64,000 bases of DNA from an uncultured Bacteroidales bacterium. GTDB taxonomy: Bacteria; Bacteroidota; Bacteroidia; Bacteroidales; F082. The stretch lies in the NCBI GenBank assembly GCA_905234765.1, contig CAJOIF010000011.1:1-64000 (forward strand). The letters are read 5' to 3'. A program made the position numbers and the translations under genes. Below the pieces are notes generated by a model, which worked only from the letters and a program-made list of their open reading frames with translations, was not told the DNA's origin and ran no database searches. Every line of letters starts with the position of its first letter. Position 1 is the stretch's first letter. Positions 34,463-42,374 of the stretch are shown in pieces.

Positions 34463-35185
34463 ATGGACAACAAAGCGGATAGAAAAAAGTTTCTGGGCAG
34501 CCTCATCGTCCCACTCATCATTGTTGCCTTGATGTGGACCGTGAAAATCATCGAGACATCATTGGGTTACGCCTTTAGTCTCTTTGGACTCATTCCACAG
34601 AGGGTGGAAGGATTGCTCGGCATTTTCACTTTACCTTTTCTGCACGGCAACTGGGAACATTTGATGGCCAACAGTGTGCCCGTCATCGTTCTAGGTACGG
34701 CACTCTATTACTTCTACCCCTCCCTTGCCAATCGTGTCATGCTTATCACCTATCTCGGCAGCGGACTGCTCACATGGTGCCTTGGCAACCCCAACACAAC
34801 TCACGTCGGAGCCAGTGCCTTGATTTATGGTCTCAACCTGTTTCTCATCATAAGTGGATTCATACGCGGCAACCGGCAACTTATCGTCATCTCGCTCATC
34901 ATGGTGTTCCTTTACGGCAGCTTCATCTGGGGCATGATTCCCTCGTTGGCCATACCGCAAAACATCTCATGGGAAGGTCACTTGAGCGGTGCCATCGTCG
35001 GCATCGTTTTAGCACTGTTGCTGCGCAAGGAAGGACCTCAAAAAGAGGTTCACCATTGGGAAGAAGACGATGGAGAGAAAGATGATTCACAAAACGAAGA
35101 TTCAGAAAGCGGTGAGAAACCCTATTGGGACGTGCCTACCCCTTCTGATGACGAGTTAACGGTACAATATCGTTTCAGACACTGA
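34463..35185 (+). CDS. Rhomboid-family intramembrane serine protease with acidic tail
   Basis: A 240-residue membrane protein with about six hydrophobic helices. The rhomboid features are HGNWEHLMAN (61-70) in the second helix, the catalytic Ser118 in HVGASALIYG, and His173 in WEGHLSGAIVG. After residue 188 comes a charged, mainly acidic cytoplasmic tail of about 50 residues. Rhomboids cut membrane-spanning segments; substrates are unknown. It lies 66 nt after the second CotH gene, on the same strand, and ends 4 nt from a convergent OmpA-family gene. Confidence 0.88.
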   Translation: MDNKADRKKFLGSLIVPLIIVALMWTVKIIETSLGYAFSLFGLIPQRVEGLLGIFTLPFLHGNWEHLMANSVPVIVLGTALYYFYPSLANRVMLITYLGSGLLTWCLGNPNTTHVGASALIYGLNLFLIISGFIRGNRQLIVISLIMVFLYGSFIWGMIPSLAIPQNISWEGHLSGAIVGIVLALLLRKEGPQKEVHHWEEDDGEKDDSQNEDSESGEKPYWDVPTPSDDELTVQYRFRH

Positions 35186-35189
35186 ATCT

Positions 35190-36845
35190 CTATTCTATAA
35201 TGACCAATTCTGTTCTACGGTTCATAGCTCGGTTACCATCGCTGTCATTGGGTACCAACGGCTTGGTGGAGCCATAACCTTTCGCCGTCAAGCGGTTTGC
35301 CTCAATGCCTTTGTCAATCAAGGCTTGGCGCACGATTTCGGCGCGGTCTGACGAAAGCTTCTGGTTGTATGCCTCACTGCCCACATCATCCGTATGACCT
35401 GCCAGTTCCACCCGCAACTCAGGATTGCGGCTCAGGAAGTCAGCCAATACCTGTATTCCGATATAGGAGTCTTCGGTCAGCGCGGAGCTATTGAACTCAA
35501 AATTCAGGTCGCGCAGCATGAATTTATCGCCCGGGTACAATTCAGTCACATCCACACCAGAGAAAAAGTTGGCCGAATCGGAGCGGATTTCCTCGGGCAG
35601 TTCAAAGGTATAGATGTCGTAACCGCCATTGCCGCCCTCACGTTGTGAAGAAATGAATGCCGTCTTGCCATCAGCCGCTACGAAGAAATTGATTTCATCG
35701 CCTTTGGTATTGATAGGAAAGCCCAGATTGACAGGCTCTTGCCATTGGCCATCAGTGCCACGTCTGCTCATAAACAGGTCGAAGCCGCCCATGCCGATGT
35801 GCTTGTCAGAAGAAAAATACAAAGTCTTGCCGTCGGGATGCAGGAATGGAGCCATCTCCGAACCTTTGGTATTGATAGGTGCTCCAAGATTCTGCGGCTC
35901 GCCCCAACTGCGGTCGGCGTTGCGCCGGCTACAATAGATGTCGGCATTACCGTTACGCCTCGAAACGAAATACAATTCCTTTCCATCGGCACTCACGCAA
36001 GGCTGCGACTCCCAACTCGACGTATTGACACTGCCTTTCAGCTTCCTAGGCATCGACCATTGGTTGTCGCTCCATTCCGATACATACAGATCGCAGCTGC
36101 CATTGCGCGACCATCCGCAGCCCGTCAGATAGAGTTTTCGTCCGTCAGCGGAAATGAAGGCCGCCCCCGGGTCAACCTCATCCGGGAAGCCTGCAAAGGC
36201 AAGTTGACTAGGTGTTATCCACTGTTCATCAATGTTTTGCGACACAAATAGAAACTCTTTTTTTATTCCGTTTCCCAGGTCCATCTTTCGGGTAAACAAC
36301 AGCTGCAAACCATCAAAAGACAGCATATTGACATATTCATCGTCAGCTGTATTAACCTCATTACCAATTCTTTCCGGATTAAAATTAACAGGATGATGCA
36401 GGGCCTCATCGCGAAACACGGCCAAATCGAGCATTTCTGCCACCGTTGCATCATTGAAAGCATTGCCCGAAGCCATTTTCTGATACCAACGCAACAGGGG
36501 AATCTCTCGCTTGTATTGTCCTTCCTGATCATACAACTTGGCTAACGTGATGGCGGCTGGCGGGAATAGCATCGAATCGGCTCGAAGCGCATTTTCATAA
36601 CCCAAAATGGCCATGTCGTAGTCCTTGTTCTCCATCCCGATTTCGCCTTCCATGAGCCATGCTTCGGCATAATTGGGATCTTCGACCACCGCCTTAAGCA
36701 ACTGGGCATGAGCTTTTGTATAGTCACGCTTCATAAAATGCTCACGCGCAGACTCGAAGGCCTTCTCTGCTTTCTTGGGGTGCTGCGCAAAACACGTCAT
36801 GGCGAGTGTTGTGCAAATGGCAAGAACAAAAAACTTATTACACAT
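35190..36845 (-). CDS. TPR / beta-propeller / OmpA-domain envelope protein
   Basis: A 551-residue protein with a signal peptide (MCNKFFVLAICTTLAMTCFAQ). Residues 25-100 are tetratricopeptide repeats (AHAQLLKAVVEDPNYAEAWL, MAILGYENALRADS). About 150-430 form a PD40-type propeller (SADGRKLYLTGCGWSRNG, PDGKTLYFSSDKHIGMGG, ADGKTAFISSQREGGNGG). The C-terminal OmpA domain (about 440-551) has NFEFNSSALTED, the peptidoglycan-binding HTDDVGSEAYNQKLSSDRAE and LTAKGYGSTKP. The layout resembles envelope proteins, including T9SS-associated PorE-type proteins of Porphyromonas, but without the regulatory-like domain of PorE. A TATTTTTG box lies at 36866-36873 on the same strand. Confidence 0.82.
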   Translation of the reverse strand: MCNKFFVLAICTTLAMTCFAQHPKKAEKAFESAREHFMKRDYTKAHAQLLKAVVEDPNYAEAWLMEGEIGMENKDYDMAILGYENALRADSMLFPPAAITLAKLYDQEGQYKREIPLLRWYQKMASGNAFNDATVAEMLDLAVFRDEALHHPVNFNPERIGNEVNTADDEYVNMLSFDGLQLLFTRKMDLGNGIKKEFLFVSQNIDEQWITPSQLAFAGFPDEVDPGAAFISADGRKLYLTGCGWSRNGSCDLYVSEWSDNQWSMPRKLKGSVNTSSWESQPCVSADGKELYFVSRRNGNADIYCSRRNADRSWGEPQNLGAPINTKGSEMAPFLHPDGKTLYFSSDKHIGMGGFDLFMSRRGTDGQWQEPVNLGFPINTKGDEINFFVAADGKTAFISSQREGGNGGYDIYTFELPEEIRSDSANFFSGVDVTELYPGDKFMLRDLNFEFNSSALTEDSYIGIQVLADFLSRNPELRVELAGHTDDVGSEAYNQKLSSDRAEIVRQALIDKGIEANRLTAKGYGSTKPLVPNDSDGNRAMNRRTELVIIE

Positions 36846-36865
36846 ACCTTATCTATTTCTTGCCG

Positions 36866-36873
36866 CAAAAATA
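36866..36873 (-). promoter_or_regulatory. -7 box (TATTTTTG) for the TPR/OmpA gene
   Basis: An exact minus-strand match, 20 nt upstream of the start codon, lying between the two minus-strand genes. Confidence 0.55.
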
Positions 36874-36892
36874 AACATAATAATCGAAAGTG

Positions 36893-38299
36893 TCAATAGC
36901 CGTAGCTGGAGCCATCGAAACAATGCGTGCACAAGTCGCACTTTGGCAGGCCGATGGCTTTGACAACACTGTCCAACGTGTTAAACTTCAATGAATCTAC
37001 TCCGACATGCTTACGCAGCATTTCAATCAAGTTGGCATATTCGGGTGTCGTCGGGTCGCAATATTTGTCGATGTTGCGGTTATCGTCACCTTCCATCTCC
37101 TCCACGCAACGGCGCGTGATGAGTTCCATGATGTTCTTCGAAGCGGAGAAGTTGAGGAAAGGACAGCCATACATCAAGGGCGGGCAGCTGATGCGCACAT
37201 GTACCTCCTTGGCACCGTAGTCATACAGCATCTTGACATTGTCGCGCAGTTGGGTACCACGAACAATGCTATCATCACAAAAAGCCACCTTCTTTCCCTG
37301 AAGCAACGCCCGATTAGGAATGAGTTTCATCTTGGCCACATGCTCCCTTTGGCTCTGATTCACAGGCATAAAACTCCGAGACCAGGTGGGAGTATACTTC
37401 ACCACACCACGCAGATACGGGATTTTGCGCACGTTGGAATAGCCCAAAGCCATTCCGATGCCAGAATCGGGAATGGCAGACACATAGTCGATATCGACAT
37501 AATCCTGCTTGCCCATTTCGCGGCCTTCATTGTAACGGGCTTCTTCCACATTGACACCTTCGTAGTCCGAAACGGGATAACCATAATAGATCCAAAGGAA
37601 GGAACAAATCTGTTTCTTGGGATTGGGAGCCAGAAGTTGCTGCACACCATCATGAGTCACTTTCACAATCTCACCTGGGCCCACATTGTAACAAGTCGTA
37701 TAATCAAGATTGATGTAGCTGTGACTCTCTGAAGCAAGCACATACCCATCTTCGTTTTTGCCTATCACGATAGGTGTACGACCGTAGTAGTCGCGGGCTG
37801 CGATGATGCCGTCCTCCGTGAGGATGAGCATTGAACACGAGCCCTTCACCTTATTATAAACGTTCTTGATGCCATCGACAAAGTCCTCGCCTTGCGTGAT
37901 GAGCAATGCCACCAACTCTGTTGGGTTGGTAAAGCCCATGCTCAACTCAGCAAAGTGCTGCTTGTTGGCGAGGCAATGATCAACTAACTCATCAATGTTG
38001 TTGATTTTAGCCACCGTGACGATGGCAAACTTGCCAAGATGCGAGTTGACAATGATGGGCTGCGCATCCGTATCGCTGATGACGGCCACACCAAGGTTGC
38101 CCGTGAACTTGTCCAACTCATCACTGAACTTTGTCCTAAAATAGGTGTTCTCAATGTCGTGAATCGAGCGGTGAAACAGTGAACCGTCGTGGGTCACTAT
38201 GCCAGCACGTTTAGTGCCCAGATGTGAGTGATAATCAACACCATAGAACAAATCCTGAACACAAGATTTTTTTAATACGGTACCGAAAAAGCCTCCCAT
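36893..38299 (-). CDS. PurF-like amidophosphoribosyltransferase homologue lacking the N-terminal Cys
   Basis: A 468-residue protein from ATG 38299 (the frame is open 10 codons further, out of family pattern). The N-terminal class II glutamine-amidotransferase domain starts MGGFFGTVLKK where catalytically active PurF starts with Cys-Gly-Ile; the nucleophilic Cys1 is replaced by Gly. The phosphoribosyltransferase domain is intact: VAFCDDSIVRGTQLRDNVKM is the PRPP-binding loop and the Cys-rich elements ISCPPLMYGCPF and LPKCDLCTHCFDGSSYGY are present. PurF makes 5-phosphoribosylamine from PRPP and glutamine. Without Cys1 this protein could use free ammonia or be regulatory. Homologues starting MGGFFG are, from memory, widespread in Bacteroidota beside a normal PurF. 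Confidence 0.82.
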   Translation of the reverse strand: MGGFFGTVLKKSCVQDLFYGVDYHSHLGTKRAGIVTHDGSLFHRSIHDIENTYFRTKFSDELDKFTGNLGVAVISDTDAQPIIVNSHLGKFAIVTVAKINNIDELVDHCLANKQHFAELSMGFTNPTELVALLITQGEDFVDGIKNVYNKVKGSCSMLILTEDGIIAARDYYGRTPIVIGKNEDGYVLASESHSYINLDYTTCYNVGPGEIVKVTHDGVQQLLAPNPKKQICSFLWIYYGYPVSDYEGVNVEEARYNEGREMGKQDYVDIDYVSAIPDSGIGMALGYSNVRKIPYLRGVVKYTPTWSRSFMPVNQSQREHVAKMKLIPNRALLQGKKVAFCDDSIVRGTQLRDNVKMLYDYGAKEVHVRISCPPLMYGCPFLNFSASKNIMELITRRCVEEMEGDDNRNIDKYCDPTTPEYANLIEMLRKHVGVDSLKFNTLDSVVKAIGLPKCDLCTHCFDGSSYGY

Positions 38300-38364
38300 A
38301 GTTTTGTTGCATTTAAGGTGATAAAACAAAAACCATCCACAAGAACTGTCCTGTAGATGGACTG

Positions 38365-38396
38365 CAAAAATAGGAGTTTTTCCATTCGGTTCACAA
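38365..38396 (-). promoter_or_regulatory. Predicted promoter of the PurF-like gene
   Basis: Minus-strand TATTTTTG (38365-38372) with TTG at 38394-38396, spacer 21 nt. It lies 66 nt from the start codon and faces the divergent Sua5 promoter. Confidence 0.55.
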
Positions 38397-38405
38397 CTTT
38401 TTGTT

Positions 38406-38413
38406 TATTTTTG
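38406..38413 (+). promoter_or_regulatory. -7 box (TATTTTTG) for the Sua5/YrdC gene
   Basis: An exact match 19 nt upstream of ATG 38433. It is divergent from the PurF-like promoter, within 40 nt. Confidence 0.55.
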
Positions 38414-38432
38414 CGCGATTTTTTGCAAGTCT

Positions 38433-39050
38433 ATGATACTCAAACTCTATCCAACGAATCCGAACCCGCGCTACGTCAAGATGATCTTGGAATGCTTGTC
38501 CGACGGCGGCACTATCATCTTCCCTACCGACACCCTTTACGGTCTTGGAGGTTGCATCAACAACCCGCGCACTTTCGAGCGCATCTGCCAAATCAAGGGC
38601 ATACGCAAGGAAAAGGCCAACTTCTCCTTCATCTTCCACGACCTCAGCATGTTGAGTGAGTTCACCAAGCCCATCAACAACGATGTCTTCAAGATGATGA
38701 AGCGCAATCTGCCAGGGCCATTCACCTTCATTTTGGAAGCCAACAACAACATCCCACGCATCTTCCAAAGTAAGAAGAAGACCATCGGCATCCGCATCCC
38801 CGACCAGCCTATCATTACCAACCTTGTTAGGGAGTTCGGTTCGCCTATTATGACCACATCATTGGCCGACGAGGAAGACGAAATCAACCCCTACCTCACC
38901 GACCCCGAGGAGATTTACGATCGTTACAAGGATTTGGTGGACATCATCATCGACGGTGGTGCGGGCGAAAACGAAGAGAGTACTGTCGTGGATTGCACTG
39001 ATAATGAGATTATTATCGTCCGACAAGGCAAGGGTTTGCTCGACGAATGA
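38433..39050 (+). CDS. Sua5/YciO/YrdC-family protein (threonylcarbamoyl-AMP synthase type)
   Basis: A 205-residue cytoplasmic protein. The family motifs are GGTIIFPTDTLYGLGG, the region KGIRKEKANFSFIF, LPGPFTFILEA, KKTIGIRIPDQP, and STVVDCTDNEIIIVRQGKG near the end. TsaC/Sua5 proteins form threonylcarbamoyl-AMP from threonine, bicarbonate and ATP for the t6A modification at position 37 of ANN-decoding tRNAs. The length matches the short TsaC/YciO forms without a Sua5 domain; a YciO-type function cannot be excluded. It is directly followed by tRNA-Lys(TTT), which is itself a t6A target; the adjacency may be chance. Confidence 0.85.
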   Translation: MILKLYPTNPNPRYVKMILECLSDGGTIIFPTDTLYGLGGCINNPRTFERICQIKGIRKEKANFSFIFHDLSMLSEFTKPINNDVFKMMKRNLPGPFTFILEANNNIPRIFQSKKKTIGIRIPDQPIITNLVREFGSPIMTTSLADEEDEINPYLTDPEEIYDRYKDLVDIIIDGGAGENEESTVVDCTDNEIIIVRQGKGLLDE

Positions 39051-39092
39051 AAAAAAAATGGGGCTAAAAGTCCACGATAACGAAAAAAGTAG

Positions 39093-39100
39093 TACTTTTG
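39093..39100 (+). promoter_or_regulatory. -7 box (TACTTTTG) for tRNA-Lys
   Basis: An exact TAnnTTTG match 19 nt upstream of the first base of the tRNA. Confidence 0.6.
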
Positions 39101-39119
39101 CAGCCGCAAAAAAAAGGAT

Positions 39120-39195
39120 GACTCGGTAGCTCAGCAGGTAGAGCACAACACTTTTAATGTTGGGGTCCTGGGTTCGAGCCCCAGCCGGGTCACCA
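39120..39195 (+). tRNA. tRNA-Lys (anticodon TTT), CCA encoded
   Basis: The cloverleaf folds completely. Acceptor arms are GACTCGG and CCGGGTC. The D arm is GCTC/GAGC. The anticodon stem is CAACA/TGTTG around loop CTTTTAA, so positions 34-36 read TTT. The T arm is CTGGG/CCCAG around TTCGAGC. The discriminator A and the CCA tail (39193-39195) are encoded. Confidence 0.96.
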
Positions 39196-39225
39196 AAAAA
39201 GATGCCGTGAGAACGGCATTTTTTG
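39196..39225 (+). terminator. Intrinsic terminator after tRNA-Lys
   Basis: ATGCCGT (39202-39208) and ACGGCAT (39213-39219) pair around GAGA and are followed by a run of six T. The upstream A-run can extend the stem. Confidence 0.85.
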
Positions 39226-39227
39226 TT

Positions 39228-39235
39228 TATCTTTG
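39228..39235 (+). promoter_or_regulatory. -7 box (TATCTTTG) for the UvrD/PcrA helicase
   Basis: A TAnnTTTG match 19 nt upstream of ATG 39255, immediately after the tRNA terminator. Confidence 0.5.
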
Positions 39236-39254
39236 CCAATACAATTTTCCAGCA

Positions 39255-41549
39255 ATGATTGACCTACTAAAAGACCTTAACGAGCCTCAAAGAGAGGCCG
39301 TTACCACCATAGAAGGCCCCGTGATGGTGATTGCGGGAGCAGGCTCGGGAAAGACCCGCGCCCTCACCTACCGCGTCGCCTACATGATACAGGAGGGCGT
39401 CGACCCCTTCAGCATCATGGCCCTCACCTTCACCAACAAGGCCGCCCGCGAGATGAAGGAACGCACCATGCAGCTCGTCAACGCCAGCGATGCGCGCAAT
39501 GTCTGGATGGGCACCTTCCACTCCATCTTTGCCAGAATTTTGCGCATCGAAGCGGAGAAAATCGGCTTCACGTCCAACTTTTCCATCTATGACACCGATG
39601 ACTCGAAAGCACTCATTACACAGATACTCAAAGACTTGCAGTTAGACACCAAAGTCTATCCGCCAAAGCAAGTTCTATCGCGCATCTCGGCGGCCAAGTC
39701 GAGCCTCTACTCGCCTGAAGACTACGCCAACAATCCCGACATCCAAGAAACCGACCGCAAGTCGAACAAGCCGCTCATCGCCCAACTGTTCAAGCTATAC
39801 AACGAGCGTCTGCACCGTGCCAACGCTATGGATTTCGATGATATCCTGTACTTTACGAATATCTTGCTGCGCGACAACCCCGATGTGCTTTACAAATACC
39901 AAAATCACTTCAAATTCATTCTCGTTGACGAGTATCAAGACACCAATTATGCCCAGTACCTCATCGTGAAACGTATCGCGGCATTGTTTGAGAACATCTG
40001 CGTGGTAGGCGACGACGCCCAAAGCATCTACGCTTTTCGTGGCGCCAACATTCAAAACATCCTCAACTTCAAAAACGATTACCCTGACTATAAACTGATT
40101 AGACTGGAACAAAACTACCGTTCCACCCAAAATATCGTCAATGCGTCGAACAGCATCATCGCCCACAACAAAGACCAGATCAAGAAAAAGGTGTGGAGCG
40201 ACAAGGAGAGAGGCGAACTCATAGGCCTCATCCACGCCAACAGCGACACCGAGGAAGGCACCCTAGTGGCAAACAGCATCTTCCGCTACAAAATGGAGCG
40301 TCACCTCGCCAACAAGGACTTCGCCATCCTCTACCGCACCAACGCCCAGAGCCGCTCGATGGAAGAAGCCCTGCGCAAGCAGAACATACCTTATAAAATA
40401 TACGGCGGCCTCTCGTTCTACGACCGCAAGGAAATCAAGGACCTGCTGGCCTATTTCCGTGTCGTCATCAACCCCGAGGACGAACAGGCTTTGTTACGCA
40501 TCATCAACTACCCTGCCCGAGGTATTGGCAAGACCAGCATCGAGCGTATGATGGTCGTCGCCAACGAACATCGCACAAGCATCTGGAAGTGCATGGAAAA
40601 CAACGTGTTCCCACAAGACTTCAACATGGGTACCCTCAACAAATTCCGCGACTTCATGGTGATGATCAAGAGTTTCCAGACGCTGCAGGAGAAGATGAAC
40701 GCTTTCGAGTTGGCTAAACACATCACCAATACCATCGGTCTCATCAAGGTGCTGAAGGAAGACGACACACCCGAGGGTGTCTCAAGGGTCGAGAACGTAG
40801 AGGAACTGCTCAACGCCATCATGGAGTTCAGCGACCGCCAAGTGGACGAGACCACTGGCGAAACCGCCCGCGTCGACTTGGTGCAGTTCATGGAAGACGT
40901 GGCCCTGCTCACCGACAGCGAGATGAAGAAAGACGACGGCGACGACGATTACGTCAGCCTGATGACCATCCACAGCGCTAAGGGTTTGGAATTCCCCTAC
41001 GTCTATGTCGTGGGCATGGAAGAGAACCTTTTCCCCGGTATTTTGAGCCTCAGCACAAGAGAGGAATTGGAAGAAGAACGCCGTCTGTTCTACGTGGCCG
41101 TCACACGTGCCATGACCAAATTGACCTTAAGCTATGCCGAGCAACGCTACCGTTACGGCAATCTCACTTTGAGCGAGCGTTCCCGCTTCGTTGACGAGAT
41201 TGATGCCACCCTGATTGAGCAAACACAAAAGGCCTCATTCAGAGGGACGACTCCGATGGGTGGCAAATCGTTCGGACGCTTCAGCGAACACGGTTTCCGT
41301 AAGTTAGAAGAAACGCCTTCGTTTACAAAGCCGAGTTTCAGCCAACCTACTGTGCCTCAAAACCTTGAGCCTTCCAACCCCGACCTTTTGCAAGAAGGCA
41401 TGAGGGTAATGCACCAGAAATTTGGCGCAGGTACCATTTTAAGCATTGAAGGTGCAGGCGCGAACAAGAAAGCCAGTGTCAGTTTTGACCATGCCGGAGT
41501 GAAAATGCTGATGTTGAAGTTTGCGAAGTTAGCCATCTTAAAAGAATAA
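39255..41549 (+). CDS. pcrA: UvrD/PcrA-type superfamily I DNA helicase
   Basis: A 764-residue 3'-5' helicase acting in nucleotide excision repair, replication restart and RecA removal. Motif I (Walker A) is GAGSGKT at 28-34. Motif Ia gives ALTFTNKAAREMKER, motif II LVDEYQDTN, motif III VVGDDAQSIYAFRGA, motif IV RLEQNYRSTQNI, motif V TIHSAKGLEFPYVYVVG and motif VI RRLFYVAVTRA. The C-terminal part includes the PcrA-like tail with MRVMHQKFGAGTILSIEGAG, a small beta domain that in PcrA contacts RNA polymerase. ATG 39255 is preferred over upstream codons that overlap the tRNA terminator. It has its own promoter. Confidence 0.93.
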   Translation: MIDLLKDLNEPQREAVTTIEGPVMVIAGAGSGKTRALTYRVAYMIQEGVDPFSIMALTFTNKAAREMKERTMQLVNASDARNVWMGTFHSIFARILRIEAEKIGFTSNFSIYDTDDSKALITQILKDLQLDTKVYPPKQVLSRISAAKSSLYSPEDYANNPDIQETDRKSNKPLIAQLFKLYNERLHRANAMDFDDILYFTNILLRDNPDVLYKYQNHFKFILVDEYQDTNYAQYLIVKRIAALFENICVVGDDAQSIYAFRGANIQNILNFKNDYPDYKLIRLEQNYRSTQNIVNASNSIIAHNKDQIKKKVWSDKERGELIGLIHANSDTEEGTLVANSIFRYKMERHLANKDFAILYRTNAQSRSMEEALRKQNIPYKIYGGLSFYDRKEIKDLLAYFRVVINPEDEQALLRIINYPARGIGKTSIERMMVVANEHRTSIWKCMENNVFPQDFNMGTLNKFRDFMVMIKSFQTLQEKMNAFELAKHITNTIGLIKVLKEDDTPEGVSRVENVEELLNAIMEFSDRQVDETTGETARVDLVQFMEDVALLTDSEMKKDDGDDDYVSLMTIHSAKGLEFPYVYVVGMEENLFPGILSLSTREELEEERRLFYVAVTRAMTKLTLSYAEQRYRYGNLTLSERSRFVDEIDATLIEQTQKASFRGTTPMGGKSFGRFSEHGFRKLEETPSFTKPSFSQPTVPQNLEPSNPDLLQEGMRVMHQKFGAGTILSIEGAGANKKASVSFDHAGVKMLMLKFAKLAILKE

Positions 41550-41553
41550 TCTC

Positions 41554-41561
41554 TATCTTTG
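41554..41561 (+). promoter_or_regulatory. -7 box (TATCTTTG) upstream of the DUF4290 gene
   Basis: A TAnnTTTG match 18 nt upstream of ATG 41580, just after the helicase stop codon. Confidence 0.45.
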
Positions 41562-41579
41562 CACCCAAATTACTTAATA

Positions 41580-42287
41580 ATGGAAAGAATCGGACTAACC
41601 TACAATACAGAAAAAGAGCAAATCGTCATCTCGGAATATGGCCGCTGCGTTCAGGAAATGATCAAGAAACTGCCTGACATCGAAGACCGTGGAGAACGCA
41701 CCGAAGCCGCCAAATACATCATCAGCGTCATGGTGCAGATGAACCCGAGCATCAAACAGTCAAGCGACTACGAACACAAGCTTTGGGATCATCTCTACAT
41801 GATTTCGGGGTACAACCTTGACGTGGACAGCCCTTTTGCTCCACCGACACCCATTGAGCAGCAAAGAAAGCCACAACACATTGGTTATCAGAACAATCAT
41901 ATCAAATACGGTCATTATGGCCTATATCTCATCAAGATGATTGAAGCCGCTTCGCAAGAGGAAAACGACGAGATTCGCGAAGCCCTCGCCTACTCCTTGG
42001 CCGCCCAGATGAAACGTAATTACCTGGAATGGAACAAGAGTGTCGTCAACGACCAAGTCATCATCGATGACCTGAAAGCCATCAGCGGTGGAAGACTGGT
42101 CATCACGGACGAAGCCACGCTGAATTCAACAGGGGAAACATATGGCAAGTTCCAGCAACAAGGCAAGCAACAGCAAGCCCAACAAGGCAAAAAGAAGAAA
42201 AAGAAAGTGCCGAACCTGAAGGCCAACATGAACAACCCGAACAACCCCGCATACAAAAAGCGGATGCAAGAACTGGGAAAACTTTAA
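41580..42287 (+). CDS. DUF4290-family protein of unknown function
   Basis: A 235-residue protein without signal peptide or membrane segments. The N-terminal 170 residues (GLTYNTEKEQIVISEYGRC, QNNHIKYGHYGLYLIKMI, QMKRNYLEWNKSVVNDQVII) match, from memory, the Bacteroidota family DUF4290. The C-terminal 50 residues are low-complexity: Gln-rich, then a Lys-run (KKKKKK), then Asn-rich with a basic end, suggesting nucleic-acid contact or a flexible tail. ATG 41580 is used. It sits between the helicase and murA. A palindromic octamer element begins 3 nt after its stop. Confidence 0.75.
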   Translation: MERIGLTYNTEKEQIVISEYGRCVQEMIKKLPDIEDRGERTEAAKYIISVMVQMNPSIKQSSDYEHKLWDHLYMISGYNLDVDSPFAPPTPIEQQRKPQHIGYQNNHIKYGHYGLYLIKMIEAASQEENDEIREALAYSLAAQMKRNYLEWNKSVVNDQVIIDDLKAISGGRLVITDEATLNSTGETYGKFQQQGKQQQAQQGKKKKKKVPNLKANMNNPNNPAYKKRMQELGKL

Positions 42288-42290
42288 TCT

Positions 42291-42366
42291 GACACGAGAC
42301 TGCGAGACTACGGGACTGCGAGACGAGCCAAGCCCCGAAGTCCCGAAGTCCCGAAGTCCCGAAGTC
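42291..42366. repeat. Octamer-built intercistronic palindrome, copy 1 (before murA)
   Basis: The left arm (42291-42325) is a series of units of form GACNNCGN (GACACGA, GACTGCGA, GACTACGG, GACTGCGA). The right arm (42333-42366) is four copies of CCCGAAGT, the inverse orientation of the same unit. It begins 3 nt after the DUF4290 stop and ends 8 nt before the murA ATG. Related elements are at 47214-47294 and 61353-61417. Confidence 0.8.
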
Positions 42367-42374
42367 AAAAAAAT

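Noticed and set aside
42333..42366. Tandem CCCGAAGT units as a CRISPR array or simple microsatellite
   Set aside because: Units of 8 nt without spacers are far too short for CRISPR, and the facing inverted arm makes it a palindrome rather than a one-sided microsatellite.
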